Below, piece after piece: positions 45,501-55,421 of a stretch of DNA of 64,000 nucleotides. Source of the DNA: Rosenbergiella australiborealis. GTDB taxonomy: Bacteria > Pseudomonadota > Gammaproteobacteria > Enterobacterales > Enterobacteriaceae. Every line of letters starts with the position of its first letter. The stretch's first letter is position 1. The position numbers were made by a program, and so were the translations under genes. The notes under the pieces were generated by a model. The model had not been told where the DNA came from and ran no database searches. It saw only the letters and a program-made list of their open reading frames with translations. The stretch lies in the NCBI RefSeq assembly GCF_018494035.1, contig NZ_JABBFO010000005.1, positions 124,001 through 188,000 on the forward strand, read 5' to 3'.

Positions 45501-45679
45501 ATGTTTCTCCTTAATCTCTTCTTTACAGTGTAGCAAGACATTCAGCGCCTTGAGTCGGGAGGTTAAAACCGTGTTCGCACTCTGCGACTCATCTTGTTGG
45601 TTAGAAGAAATAACCGTTTTCATTAGCCCGTTAGCATTAATATCTTCACACATAAAAAATTGAACTAATTCTCACTATT

Positions 45680-45704
45680 GATAATGAAAATGATTGTCAT
45701 TATG
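45680..45704 (+). promoter_or_regulatory. Two overlapping Fur boxes before the fhuE-like gene
   Basis: The 19-base sites at 45680-45698 (16 of 19 to the Fur consensus) and 45686-45704 (15 of 19) overlap by 13 bases with a 6-base offset, the usual arrangement for two Fur dimers. They lie about 85 bases before the receptor start and strongly suggest iron repression. Confidence 0.88.
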
Positions 45705-45788
45705 ATTCGTCATCGCTTTTATAGGCTAAGCGAAAAAACACAACAATAGCCCTAGGCTGCCCATAATAATGACAATTAGGTAAGACAC

Positions 45789-47960
45789 ATGAGATCCACA
45801 TTTTCACTACCAGGAAATAAATTCTCAACGCTTTCTTTACTCGCTACCGCTATTGGATTAGCACTTACTCCACCATTAGCTTACGCCGAGGACATTGCTT
45901 CACAGACCCTCACCGTTACCGGAAAAGCCCAAACCACTTCAGACTCACAACCCCAGCCAGATCGCCACCGTTATACCGTCGAAAGCTCACGAAGCGGGAC
46001 GAAAATGAATTTGACTGATAGGGATATCCCTCAATCAGTCAGTGTCATTACCGAACAGCGAATGAAGGATCAAGATCTTCGTACATTAAATGATGTGCTT
46101 AAACAAAGCCCCGGCATTTCATCAAACCAAAGTGATAGTGAACGCTATTCATACTTTGCCCGCGGTTTTTATATTAATAATTATAGCTACGATGATATTC
46201 CGGTTACCCAAGATGCACCGTGGAACTTTGGTGAAACGGATGATGATATGGCGAAGTATCAACGTGTTGATATTATCCGAGGGGCAACCGGTCTGATGTC
46301 AGGGACGGGGAACCCTTCAGCAACGATCAACTTGATCCGTAAGAAAGCAGAGAGTAAAACCTTTATTGGCGACCTGAGCACGAGCTACGGGAGTTGGAAT
46401 AATCAGCGTTATGTCGCTGATCTACAAGGCCCGCTTAATGATAGCGGGACGTTGCGCGCTCGTGTTATCAGCGGCTATCAGGATCAAAATAGCCAGTTAG
46501 ATCGTTATCATAAAATCTCAAAATTCTTCTATGGCGATCTGGCCGCCGATCTCACCGATCACACCACACTGGATCTGGGTTATGACTATCAACAACGTCA
46601 TACCAGTAACCCGACTTGGGGGGGACTCCCTACTTGGTTTACCAATGGGGAGAAAACGCATTACAGTCGGAGCACCAACGCTGCAGCAGACTGGACGTTC
46701 TACAACACACTCGCACGTCGACAGTTCGCAAATCTCGTCACACACTTTGATAATGGCTGGGAAACGCATATCAATGCCATGCATGGTGAGACATTGATGG
46801 ACAGCCGGCTTTTCTATCTCAGTGGTTTTCCCGATCAGGCAACGGGGATCTTACCATCGACTGGCTATGGCTATGCGGGCTGGTATAAAGGTATTCGTAC
46901 GCAAACTGCGGTAGATGCCTTTGCTACAGGTCCCTTTACATTATTTGGGCGCCAACATCAGTTAGTCGCTGGTGTCGATTATAGTCGCCAACGCAACCGT
47001 TATGATTACTCTTCAGCGATCTACAGCCCGGCGCAGATTGGTAACTATAACCAATGGATGGGAGATATCGCCCAACCTGATTGGCCTGCATGGGCCCTCT
47101 CCTCTAACGATACGATTCGTCAACGTTCCGGTTATGTCGCCGCTCGTTTCTCGTTAACCGACCCGCTCTCATTAGTGACAGGAATGCGTTATACCGAGTA
47201 CACCACTAACGGGAGTAGCGCGATGATGCAGAAAAACAATCTGACGCCTTATGGGGGAATCGTTTATGATCTTACCGATTCTCTATCTGCTTATGCCAGT
47301 TATACGTCGATCTTCCAACCGCAAACTTATCGCGACACTACCGGTCATTATTTAAAGCCGGTAACGGGTAAAAACTACGAAACGGGGCTTAAAGCGGATT
47401 GGTTAGAGAGTCGCCTGACTTCCACGCTGTCACTCTTCCGAATTGAACAGACCCATTTAGGCCAAGCTATCGCTGGTACTTATGTCAACAATAGTAGTGA
47501 AACCGCCTACCGATCGGCAAATGGCGTGGTGAGTCGTGGGGTTGAGTTTGAAGTCAATGGTGCGGTTACCGATAACCTTGCGATGACCTTTAGTGCATCG
47601 CGTTATGTCGCCCAAGACAGCAGTAAAGATCGGATTAACCCAGAACTCCCACAAACATCATTTAAACTATTCACCAGCTACCTTGTGCCTGCAATGCCTG
47701 ATCTGACAGTGGGTGGCGGTATCACTTGGCAAAATGCTACCTACCAAGATACCACTGACGCGAACGGTAATACCGTACGGGTTGTCCGGGGAAGTTACCC
47801 ACTGGCCGATCTGTTTGCACGTTACCAAGTGACCCGTCAGCTCTCTGTACAAGCCAATGTGAAGAATCTGTTTAATCGCGATTATTACACCAACCTAAGC
47901 AACTATGTTGTTTATGGCGAATCACGTAACTATTCAGTCAATCTTAGCTATCACTTCTAA
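45789..47960 (+). CDS. fhuE: TonB-dependent ferric-hydroxamate-type receptor, FhuE-like
   Basis: A 723-residue outer-membrane receptor. The signal peptide ends near PPLAYA-EDIAS. The TonB-box region is ASQTLTVTGKA, and the plug has GTKMNLTDRDIPQSVSVITEQRMKDQDL, SPGISSNQSDS and RVDIIRGATGLMSGTGNPSATINLIRKK. The barrel closes with SVNLSYHF. Similarity to E. coli FhuE (coprogen/rhodotorulate receptor) is clear in the plug and in TSIFQPQTYRDTTGHYLKPVTGKNYETGLK. The exact siderophore is an inference. Tandem Fur boxes lie upstream. A yncE-like gene follows after 59 bases, probably in the same transcript. Confidence 0.85.
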   Translation: MRSTFSLPGNKFSTLSLLATAIGLALTPPLAYAEDIASQTLTVTGKAQTTSDSQPQPDRHRYTVESSRSGTKMNLTDRDIPQSVSVITEQRMKDQDLRTLNDVLKQSPGISSNQSDSERYSYFARGFYINNYSYDDIPVTQDAPWNFGETDDDMAKYQRVDIIRGATGLMSGTGNPSATINLIRKKAESKTFIGDLSTSYGSWNNQRYVADLQGPLNDSGTLRARVISGYQDQNSQLDRYHKISKFFYGDLAADLTDHTTLDLGYDYQQRHTSNPTWGGLPTWFTNGEKTHYSRSTNAAADWTFYNTLARRQFANLVTHFDNGWETHINAMHGETLMDSRLFYLSGFPDQATGILPSTGYGYAGWYKGIRTQTAVDAFATGPFTLFGRQHQLVAGVDYSRQRNRYDYSSAIYSPAQIGNYNQWMGDIAQPDWPAWALSSNDTIRQRSGYVAARFSLTDPLSLVTGMRYTEYTTNGSSAMMQKNNLTPYGGIVYDLTDSLSAYASYTSIFQPQTYRDTTGHYLKPVTGKNYETGLKADWLESRLTSTLSLFRIEQTHLGQAIAGTYVNNSSETAYRSANGVVSRGVEFEVNGAVTDNLAMTFSASRYVAQDSSKDRINPELPQTSFKLFTSYLVPAMPDLTVGGGITWQNATYQDTTDANGNTVRVVRGSYPLADLFARYQVTRQLSVQANVKNLFNRDYYTNLSNYVVYGESRNYSVNLSYHF

Positions 47961-48019
47961 TTTGTGGTGGGGAAATCATTTCCCCACTTTTCAGGGACTC
48001 TATAGATAAGGTACTTATA

Positions 48020-49129
48020 ATGTTAAAACAAAAATGCTTTTGTACTCCCCGGTTATTGGCGGTTGTCGCCGTAACCGCCGCGTTACTCAGCGGTTGCCAA
48101 ACACATACGGCAAAAACCACGACAGTCCCCATCGTAACGACAGCGACAGCAGCAAAGCTTCCCTCTTCAGTCATGGAGAAAGTTTTAGGGGAAGGTTTAT
48201 ATGAAATGGTACTTTTCCCTTCAATAAACCGCTTATATGTCGCCAGTGCCCAAAGTTTTAAACAAGACAATGGCGGCGTGCTCTACAAGGTCGATCCTGA
48301 AACGCTTACGGTCGTCGGCACCACCCATACCGATTTAAAAAATTTTGGAATGGTAAGCCAACCGGGTAAAGACTTTTTCTATACCACCAACTCCGTTGAT
48401 GGTACCGTCTCAAAAATTGATGTGACAAGCGGTAAAGTTTTACAGCGTTTGACGCTAAGTAAAAAGAACGATAAAGGTGAGATTGATGGCGCGCGCGAAA
48501 TGTTATGGGTGGGGAATGAACTCTATATTGGCGCGGTAGCTAATCCCGGCTATATCAGTGTTGTTGATACCCAAAGTTTTAGGCTAAAAACTCGTATTAC
48601 CCACGCTGGTAAATGGGTCACCGGGCTGCTTTATTCTCCTTCAACACAGCGTATTTATGCCGGTAACGGTAGCGGCGAAATAATGGTTATTAATCCGAAA
48701 ACACACCATATTGAACAACGTTGGACGTCGGGTGAGAGCAAACCCAACTTGTTCCTAAATTTTGCTGAAGATCCCCATACCCACCGCCTTTTCGTGACAG
48801 ATAATTCAGAGGGTAAAGCAACCTATGTGTTTGATGAACAAACGGGCAAAGTGATTAAGAAAATTCCAGGTGATAGCTTGAGCATCAAGTTCAATGCGCA
48901 GCGTAATGAGCTCTATATTAGCCAGCGTGAATCCCGACAAGTGCTTAGTGTTGATGCGACGACCTATGCCGTGAAACAGCGTTGGCATTTTGCCGGTTCA
49001 CCGAATAGCTTATTACTGACTGACGACGGGAAAACGCTGTATGTCACTGTCAAACAAGACTTTAATAGCGATTTTTCTTCAAAAGGTCCAGATAGCTTAG
49101 TTCGTATCAGTTTGGAAACTAACAAATAG
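48020..49129 (+). CDS. YncE-like beta-propeller lipoprotein
   Basis: A 369-residue secreted protein. The N-terminus LAVVAVTAALLSGCQTHTA has a lipobox (LLSGC, Cys26), so it is probably lipid-anchored; E. coli YncE has an ordinary signal peptide instead. The mature part shows repeated blades of the seven-bladed YVTN type: FPSINRLYVASAQ, GGVLYKVDPETLTVVGT, DGTVSKIDVTSGKVLQRL, SPSTQRIYAGNGSGEIMVI, LLTDDGKTLYVTVK. YncE is iron-regulated in E. coli and lies next to the TonB receptor gene yncD. The same pairing with a receptor here supports a part in iron acquisition. AAGGTA precedes the ATG. Confidence 0.85.
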   Translation: MLKQKCFCTPRLLAVVAVTAALLSGCQTHTAKTTTVPIVTTATAAKLPSSVMEKVLGEGLYEMVLFPSINRLYVASAQSFKQDNGGVLYKVDPETLTVVGTTHTDLKNFGMVSQPGKDFFYTTNSVDGTVSKIDVTSGKVLQRLTLSKKNDKGEIDGAREMLWVGNELYIGAVANPGYISVVDTQSFRLKTRITHAGKWVTGLLYSPSTQRIYAGNGSGEIMVINPKTHHIEQRWTSGESKPNLFLNFAEDPHTHRLFVTDNSEGKATYVFDEQTGKVIKKIPGDSLSIKFNAQRNELYISQRESRQVLSVDATTYAVKQRWHFAGSPNSLLLTDDGKTLYVTVKQDFNSDFSSKGPDSLVRISLETNK

Positions 49130-49137
49130 CGATAATA

Positions 49138-49158
49138 AAGGGCGCTGAATGCGCCCTT
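49138..49158. terminator. Terminator between convergent yncE-like gene and tyrB
   Basis: AAGGGCGC and GCGCCCTT form a perfect 8-bp stem with a 5-base loop between two converging stop codons. Confidence 0.75.
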
Positions 49159-49163
49159 CTTCA

Positions 49164-50348
49164 CTAGATCACGGCGGCGATAGCCGTAGCCACCTTTTCG
49201 ACATTATTGAGATTGAGGCCGGCCATACACATTCTGCCACTTCCAATCAGATAGACACCGAATTCTTCACGCAAACGAGTCACTTGCGCCAGAGTTAATC
49301 CCGTGTAGCTAAACATACCACGTTGAGAGGTTAAGAAACTGAAATCCTGAGTTGGGATTTTTTGTTTTAAGGCGCTGGCTAACGCTTCACGCATGGCTTC
49401 TATACGTAAGCGCATCGCTTCAAGCTCCGCTTTCCAATCCGCAAATAGACTTTCATCGGTCAGGATAGTCGCCACGACTTTCGCGCCAAACGCCGGCGGG
49501 CTTGAGTAGTTACGACGAATTGCTGCTTTCAACTGGCCTAGCACACGATCAGCTTCCTCTGCACTGCCACATGCCACTGATAAGCCTCCCACACGTTCCC
49601 CATACAGCGAGAAGATTTTAGAGAAAGAGTTACTGACGATAACAGGTAATCCATGCTGTGCCGCCTGACGAATTACATAACAATCCGCTTCAAGACCTGC
49701 ACCAAAGCCCTGATAAGCAATATCCATAAAAGGAATCAGTTTATGTGCTTTGAGGATCGTAATGGTCTCATCCCACTGTGCATTGGTTAGATCGGCACCG
49801 GTAGGGTTATGACAGCATGGATGCAGCAAGACGATACTCTGTTCAGGCAAGCTCTTTAATTTGTCGATAAACCCTTGGAAATTTACCCCTTTAGTGGTCG
49901 TATCGTACCAAGGGTAGGTATTAACCGGAAAACCAGCGCCATTAAAAATCGCAATATGGTTCTCCCAAGTCGGATCACTGACCCAAACTTGCGAGTCAGG
50001 AAAATAGCGCTTAAGAAAATCAGCCCCAACTTTTAATGCGCCTGAACCACCGAGCGTTTGGATCGTAGCAATGTTAGATGCCGCCATATTCGCACCAAAT
50101 AATAATTGTGCTACGGCTTGGCGATAGTTTGGCAGCCCTTCCATAGGGAGATAGACAGATGCCTCATGAATAGAGGCTTGTAAACGCGTTTCTGCTTCAG
50201 CAACGGCGTTGAGCTGTGGAATAATACCTTGCTCGGTATAATACAAACCAATACTTAAGTTAACTTTTTCGGAACGAGGATCTTGTTTGAATTTTTCCAT
50301 CAGCGATAAGATTGGATCGCCAGCATAAGCTTCAACATTCTGAAACAC
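49164..50348 (-). CDS. tyrB: Aromatic-amino-acid aminotransferase
   Basis: A 394-residue PLP enzyme that makes tyrosine, phenylalanine and leucine from their keto acids. [86 protein letters not shown] and the PLP lysine in [20 protein letters not shown] match E. coli TyrB, with better fit than AspC. The start is taken as GTG at 50348, with GGAG 9 bases upstream, as E. coli tyrB also starts with GTG at this residue. ATG codons 15 and 18 bases earlier lack a binding site. It follows dnaB directly, where alr lies in E. coli. Confidence 0.95.
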   Translation of the reverse strand: MFQNVEAYAGDPILSLMEKFKQDPRSEKVNLSIGLYYTEQGIIPQLNAVAEAETRLQASIHEASVYLPMEGLPNYRQAVAQLLFGANMAASNIATIQTLGGSGALKVGADFLKRYFPDSQVWVSDPTWENHIAIFNGAGFPVNTYPWYDTTTKGVNFQGFIDKLKSLPEQSIVLLHPCCHNPTGADLTNAQWDETITILKAHKLIPFMDIAYQGFGAGLEADCYVIRQAAQHGLPVIVSNSFSKIFSLYGERVGGLSVACGSAEEADRVLGQLKAAIRRNYSSPPAFGAKVVATILTDESLFADWKAELEAMRLRIEAMREALASALKQKIPTQDFSFLTSQRGMFSYTGLTLAQVTRLREEFGVYLIGSGRMCMAGLNLNNVEKVATAIAAVI

Positions 50349-50475
50349 AGTAGATATCTCCATCATGGGGCTAAAATGCGAATAGCGCTGTTATCAGCGC
50401 GTTACTACCTTATTATCAAATGAATCAAGAATGAAGATATAATCACGTAAAATAACGTTTTGCGATGGGTTATTT

Positions 50476-51879
50476 CTACTCTTCGTCGTAATCCGGACCG
50501 GCATAGTTATCAAAACGCGACCATTGGCCATTAAAGGTGAGACGAACTGTCCCGATTGGCCCGTTCCGCTGTTTACCAATAATGATTTCAGCAATCCCTT
50601 TTAAATCACTATTTTCGTGATAAACCTCATCACGATAGATAAACATAATTAAGTCTGCATCCTGTTCAATCGATCCTGACTCCCGGAGGTCCGAGTTAAC
50701 CGGACGTTTATCTGCCCGCTGTTCAAGAGAACGGTTAAGCTGCGATAGGGCGACGACGGGGACATTCAATTCTTTCGCCAAGGCTTTTAGCGATCGCGAA
50801 ATTTCCGCAATTTCTAAGGTTCGATTTTCGGTCAATGATGGGACACGCATAAGCTGTAAGTAGTCGATCATGATCATACTCAGCCCATTGTTCTCCCGAT
50901 AAATTCTGCGTGCACGAGAACGCACTTCAGTCGGCGTTAGACCCGAAGCATCATCAATAAAAATATTCTTTTTCTCTAAAAGAATTCCCATTGTGGCGGA
51001 AATACGTGCCCAATCCTCGTCGTCCAATTGACCGGTTCTGATTTTAGTTTGGTCAACACGCGAGAGGGATGCCAACATACGCATCATCAATTGTTCACTG
51101 GGCATCTCTAAGCTGAAGATAAGTACTGGTTTATCTTGTAGCATGGCGGCATTTTCGCAAAGATTCATCGCGAAAGTGGTCTTCCCCATCGAGGGACGAG
51201 CAGCAACAATGATTAAATCAGAACCCTGCAAGCCAGCGGTTTTTTTATTCAAATCTTGGTAGCCAGTATCTACGCCCGTGACCCCATCATGGGGTGTCGA
51301 TACCAGCGCCTCGATTCTATTTATGGTCGCTTCGAGAATTTGCTCAATATTTTGCGGGCCTTCATTTTTATTCGCCCGTTTCTCTGCAATCTTAAATACA
51401 CTCGATTCTGCGAGATCTAAAAGATCTTCACTTGAGCGCCCTTGCGGATCGAACCCTGCATCCGCGATCTCATTTGCCACCGAGATCATTTCACGCACCA
51501 CGGCACGTTCGCGAACGATATCGGCATAGGCGCCAATATTGGCAGCACTTGGGGTATTTTTTGCCAATTCCGCTAAATACGCAAAGCCCCCAGATAGCTC
51601 GAGCTCTCCGCGTAGTTCCAGCGATTCTGACAGTGTAATAAGATCGATCGGTTGCCCCTGTTCCAACAACCGATGCATCTCTGAGAAAATGAGACGATGA
51701 GGACGGCTATAAAAATCTTCAGCCACGACACGCTCAGAGACATTATCCCAACGTTGGTTGTCGAGCATCAGCCCGCCTAAGACCGATTGTTCCGCTTCCA
51801 CTGAATGGGGGGGCATTTTTATTCCCTCAAGCTGTTTATCTTGAGAGGTCGGTTTGTGAGAGGGTTTGTTTACAGCCAT
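50476..51879 (-). CDS. dnaB: Replicative DNA helicase
   Basis: A 467-residue hexameric helicase that unwinds DNA at the fork. The N-terminal collar (IKMPPHSVEAEQSVLGGLMLDNQRWDNV) binds primase. The RecA-like domain has Walker A ARPSMGKTTFAMN and Walker B MIMIDYLQLMRVP, and the end RFDNYAGPDYDEE is as in E. coli. The start at 51879 is chosen because MAVNKP aligns with MAGNKP of E. coli; an ATG 9 bases earlier is the alternative. Neither has a clear ribosome-binding site. tyrB follows after 127 bases. Confidence 0.97.
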   Translation of the reverse strand: MAVNKPSHKPTSQDKQLEGIKMPPHSVEAEQSVLGGLMLDNQRWDNVSERVVAEDFYSRPHRLIFSEMHRLLEQGQPIDLITLSESLELRGELELSGGFAYLAELAKNTPSAANIGAYADIVRERAVVREMISVANEIADAGFDPQGRSSEDLLDLAESSVFKIAEKRANKNEGPQNIEQILEATINRIEALVSTPHDGVTGVDTGYQDLNKKTAGLQGSDLIIVAARPSMGKTTFAMNLCENAAMLQDKPVLIFSLEMPSEQLMMRMLASLSRVDQTKIRTGQLDDEDWARISATMGILLEKKNIFIDDASGLTPTEVRSRARRIYRENNGLSMIMIDYLQLMRVPSLTENRTLEIAEISRSLKALAKELNVPVVALSQLNRSLEQRADKRPVNSDLRESGSIEQDADLIMFIYRDEVYHENSDLKGIAEIIIGKQRNGPIGTVRLTFNGQWSRFDNYAGPDYDEE

Positions 51880-52199
51880 AGTGTTCATACCAATCGTCGA
51901 TAAGGGGCTTGCCCATTATACGTTTTTCGCGCTAATTGTCGCCCCAAGTCTTGGTTAACCTCGGCGTGACCACATAGCCATGATTGACCTGCTTTGTGCC
52001 TTTATAAAGAGAAATAGACGGTACCGATAGCACGGATGATGGATACCCTCGATCGTTTAATCGTCGGGAGGATGTCGCCGAGCATAAAAAAGCCTCCCAA
52101 ATGGGAGGCGATTTTATGTAAAAATGTAGGGACAGAAGGCACAAAAAATCTCAGTGCTTAGGAGCTATCATGGCAGAAGATAGTTAAAAAAAACTTAAC
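51880..52199 (-). other. Intergenic region between dusA and dnaB
   Basis: No gene is seen; pspG and qorA, which lie here in E. coli, are absent. An intrinsic terminator for dusA lies at 52085-52109 on the minus strand: GCCTCCC/GGGAGGC with a 4-base loop, then six T. The dnaB promoter should lie between it and 51880. Confidence 0.75.
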
Positions 52200-53252
52200 T
52201 TAACTCACACTTTCTCGGTATTGCCGCGAAACTTTTGCGAGCGCTTGCTCTAGTACCTGCAAATCAGCCCCCGGTTTATGGGCGTTTTCACTCAAATGAC
52301 GACGCCATTGTCGAGCGCCAGGCACCCCTTGAAATAGTCCTAACATATGACGGGTGATATGACCCAAGTAGGTACCCTGTGATAATTCTCGTTCAATATA
52401 GGGATACATTGCTTCAACGGCAGCCACACAATCAACCGGGGATGAAGTGCTAGCGAAGAGTTCACGATCAACATCAACTAACATACCCGGATTTTGATAA
52501 GCCTCGCGACCGACCATTACCCCATCTAGGTGCGTAAGATGGACCTTAGCTTCCTCAAGAGTCTTAATACCCCCATTAAGGGCAAGCGTCAGCTGTGGAA
52601 AATCTTTTTTCAATTGATAGACCCGTGGATAGTCCAAGGGCGGGATCTCACGATTTTGCTTAGGACTCAAGCCGGATAACCATGCCTTACGAGCATGGAT
52701 GATAAAGGTGTCGCATTGGCCGCGCTCGGCTACTGTACCAATGAAATCACAGAGGAATTGATAGCTATCTTGCTCATCAATTCCAATACGCGTTTTAACC
52801 GTCACAGGAATAGAGACGGTTTCTTTCATCGCTTTGATGCAATCGGCCACCAGCGATGCATCCGCCATTAAGCAAGCACCAAAGCGCCCGTTTTGAACAC
52901 GATCAGAAGGGCAACCGACATTTAAATTGATCTCATCATAGCCACGAGCCTCAGCAAGACGTGCCGCATGTGCGAGGTCATGAGGATCGCTACCCCCCAG
53001 TTGCAGGCAAACCGGGTGTTCTTCTTCACTGAAGGCTAAGTAGTCGCCTTTGCCATGAATGATTGCTCCCGTCGTCACCATTTCCGTATAGAGCAACGTA
53101 TGGTGTGTAAGCTGACGCAAGAAATAGCGACAGTGGCGATCAGTCCAATCCAACATTGGCGCCACAGAAAAACGGTTTGTTGAATACGCCGCAGCGCTGG
53201 CAGCATGGCTATTCGCTGACGATAAGGCGTGAGAGGGATTTTTTTCAAACAT
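52200..53252 (-). CDS. dusA: tRNA-dihydrouridine(20/20a) synthase
   Basis: A 350-residue FMN enzyme that reduces U20/U20a in the D-loop of tRNA with [42 protein letters not shown] opens the barrel. [22 protein letters not shown] contains the catalytic Cys of Dus proteins, [10 protein letters not shown] follows, and [13 protein letters not shown] and [14 protein letters not shown] bind FMN phosphate. The N-terminal 25 residues (Ser/Ala-rich) are longer than the core. It is divergent from zur with 296 bases between, as in E. coli gene order. Confidence 0.95.
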   Translation of the reverse strand: MFEKNPSHALSSANSHAASAAAYSTNRFSVAPMLDWTDRHCRYFLRQLTHHTLLYTEMVTTGAIIHGKGDYLAFSEEEHPVCLQLGGSDPHDLAHAARLAEARGYDEINLNVGCPSDRVQNGRFGACLMADASLVADCIKAMKETVSIPVTVKTRIGIDEQDSYQFLCDFIGTVAERGQCDTFIIHARKAWLSGLSPKQNREIPPLDYPRVYQLKKDFPQLTLALNGGIKTLEEAKVHLTHLDGVMVGREAYQNPGMLVDVDRELFASTSSPVDCVAAVEAMYPYIERELSQGTYLGHITRHMLGLFQGVPGARQWRRHLSENAHKPGADLQVLEQALAKVSRQYRESVS

Positions 53253-53548
53253 ATTATTATCTTAAAATCATCATATTACTGGAATATTCCCCCAGCAATG
53301 CCGATGCTTGATGAGGTGCCAGACGGGTGAATTGCAAAGACTATCACTATAACACATAAATACCCGCGCCAAGGGATGCGGTGAGGGTGGCCGGTACGCT
53401 TCGTCGATTTTTTCCCGCTCATAGAGTATTGAAGAAAAAATGCTCACACCCCCCTGCTTGTCAGTCGATAAAGGGGAGTGCATGTTCTGCGCGTAAGCTA
53501 AGAATTGTGTTAGAATCAAAGCTACAAATTCAATGATTGAGGCGTTTT

Positions 53549-54076
53549 ATGCAGCCACGCTCTGCTAAGAAAATAATCGCTGATGCCGAACAACTCTGCA
53601 TTCAGCGTGGCGTTCGATTAACTGCACAACGTGCAGAAGTGTTACGACTAATGATTGAACACCCCCATGCTATCAGTGCTTATGATTTACTCGATAAATT
53701 ACGTATCAGCGAGCCCCAAGCTAAACCTCCTACTGTCTACCGAGCCTTAGATTTTTTATTGGAACAAGCTTTTATACATCGCGTCGAATCGAATAATAGT
53801 TATGTGGTGTGCCCGCACTTTGACCACCCTTCCCATAGTTCAATGCTGTTGATCTGCGACCAATGTGCATCTGTCACGGAAAGACCTGCAGAAGGGATCG
53901 AAAACGGGATTAAGGAACAGGCTAGCGTGTCAGGATTCACCTTGCGGCATAGCATTATTGAAGCGCATGGATTATGTCAGGCTTGTGCAACTATTTTACA
54001 GTGTGACGATCAAGAGCATTGCCATCACGACCATAAAAACATTACTGAACCAAAACGTAAACCTGGTCGTGCGTGA
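53549..54076 (+). CDS. zur: Zinc uptake regulator Zur
   Basis: A 175-residue Fur-family repressor that blocks zinc-uptake genes when bound to Zn(II). The winged helix contains RLTAQRAEVLRLMIEHPHAISAYDLLDKLRISEPQAKPPTVYRALDFLLEQAFIHRVES. The Zn-binding C-domain contains the Cys pairs CDQC and CQAC, plus IIEAHGLC. A His-rich tail HCHHDHK follows. The start at 53549 has GAGGCG 7 bases upstream; a TTG 12 bases earlier is less likely. It is convergent with dinF, stop codons 3 bases apart; yjbJ, between them in E. coli, is absent. Confidence 0.95.
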   Translation: MQPRSAKKIIADAEQLCIQRGVRLTAQRAEVLRLMIEHPHAISAYDLLDKLRISEPQAKPPTVYRALDFLLEQAFIHRVESNNSYVVCPHFDHPSHSSMLLICDQCASVTERPAEGIENGIKEQASVSGFTLRHSIIEAHGLCQACATILQCDDQEHCHHDHKNITEPKRKPGRA

Positions 54077-54079
54077 TAC

Positions 54080-55411
54080 TTAGCGCGTAAGATCAAACCA
54101 GCTGTTATTGCGTCGATGGGCTATCCAAGCATAGCCTAAAGTCACCCCTCGCAACGCTAAAAAGACCATCAGCGCTAACCATAAGCCGTGATTACCAATG
54201 ACGGGCACTGAGAGTAGCGTTATCGCAAAACCGAGCGCCGCAACGAGCATGCTATTACGCATTTCTCGACCGCGTGTTGCGCCGACAAATAGTCCATCCA
54301 GTAAGTAACACCATACGCCAATAATGGGACAGATTGCCTGCCAAAATAGGTAGTGACTAGCCTCTTGTTGCAAAGAGGGCAATGAGGTCAGCAGGCGAAC
54401 GATCCTTTCCCCAAAACAACCATAAATAATACAGAAAATAACCGCAACGATAGCTGCTTGCTGGCAGGCGGACTGCCATATAGCCTGTAATGCGGCACTG
54501 TTTTTCTCACCAAATGCTTCGCCTGAAACGGATTCTACCGCGTAAGCAAACCCATCCAACGCATAGGAGGTAAAGGTGATAAACATCAGCAAAATGGCAT
54601 TCACCGCCACGATAGAGGTGCCCAAACGCGCGCCGATAATAGTGAAACTGATTAAGCAGAGTTGGAGTAATAAGGAACGCAATAAGATGTCGCGGTTAAG
54701 GCGAAATAATCGACTCAACCCGTGGGTTAACTCGGCCCAATGGAGCTTGAGTGATAAATGCCGCTGTCGCGCCACCCGCCATACTAAATAAAGCCCCAAT
54801 AATAGGCTGAAATATTCGGCGATCACTGTCGCCCACGCCGCACCGCTAACCGCATAGTGCCAGTGCAGCACAAATAGCAGCTCTAAGAGGATATTAACAG
54901 TGTTGCCACCAATAAGCAGGATAAGCGGTGCTTTTGCGTATTGTACCCCTAATAGCCAACCGAGTATGACCATATTGGCTAAGGTTGCCGGAGCACTAAG
55001 CCAGCGGATGGAAAGAAAAATCGCGGCTTGATCCCCTGTCTTCTGCTCGGTACCCATCACCCTGAGTATCCATTCTGTCAGCGGATGATGAAATAAGGCA
55101 AAAAAAAGACCGACCGCTAAGGCAAGTAATAATGGTTGCAGCAGTGATTGGCGGAGTTTATTGGGCTGTTTTTCGCCCCACGCCTGTGCTGTGAGGCCTG
55201 TTGTTCCCATCCTTAAAAATAGGAATAACATAAAGGCAAAACTGGTCACACTGCTGCCAATCGCCACACCCGCTAAGAAGACTTCGTGGCTCAAGTGGCC
55301 GATTACCATCGTATCGACCAAGCCGAGTAACGGGACTGAGATATTAGAGAGGATCATAGGTACTGCGAGTTGCCAGAGTTTTTTGTCTGTCGCAGTCAAC
55401 CCTCTTAACAT
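54080..55411 (-). CDS. dinF: MATE-family efflux protein DinF
   Basis: A 443-residue membrane protein with twelve helices. LWQLAVPMILSNISVPLLGLVDTMVIGHLS opens the MATE fold, and GVQYAKAPLILLIGGNTVNI, NRDILLRSLLLQLC and WCYLLDGLFVGATRGREMRNSM match E. coli DinF. It exports toxic organic cations or oxidised compounds. The start at 55411 lies 10 bases after the lexA stop codon; the longer open frame reads into lexA and is not real. It is co-transcribed with lexA and so SOS-induced. Confidence 0.95.
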   Translation of the reverse strand: MLRGLTATDKKLWQLAVPMILSNISVPLLGLVDTMVIGHLSHEVFLAGVAIGSSVTSFAFMLFLFLRMGTTGLTAQAWGEKQPNKLRQSLLQPLLLALAVGLFFALFHHPLTEWILRVMGTEQKTGDQAAIFLSIRWLSAPATLANMVILGWLLGVQYAKAPLILLIGGNTVNILLELLFVLHWHYAVSGAAWATVIAEYFSLLLGLYLVWRVARQRHLSLKLHWAELTHGLSRLFRLNRDILLRSLLLQLCLISFTIIGARLGTSIVAVNAILLMFITFTSYALDGFAYAVESVSGEAFGEKNSAALQAIWQSACQQAAIVAVIFCIIYGCFGERIVRLLTSLPSLQQEASHYLFWQAICPIIGVWCYLLDGLFVGATRGREMRNSMLVAALGFAITLLSVPVIGNHGLWLALMVFLALRGVTLGYAWIAHRRNNSWFDLTR

Positions 55412-55421
55412 GGGGATACCC

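Noticed and set aside
50446-50463. TyrR box upstream of tyrB
   Set aside because: CGTAAA-N6-TTTTGC matches only 8 of 12 defined positions, with the right half poor; not strong enough to report.
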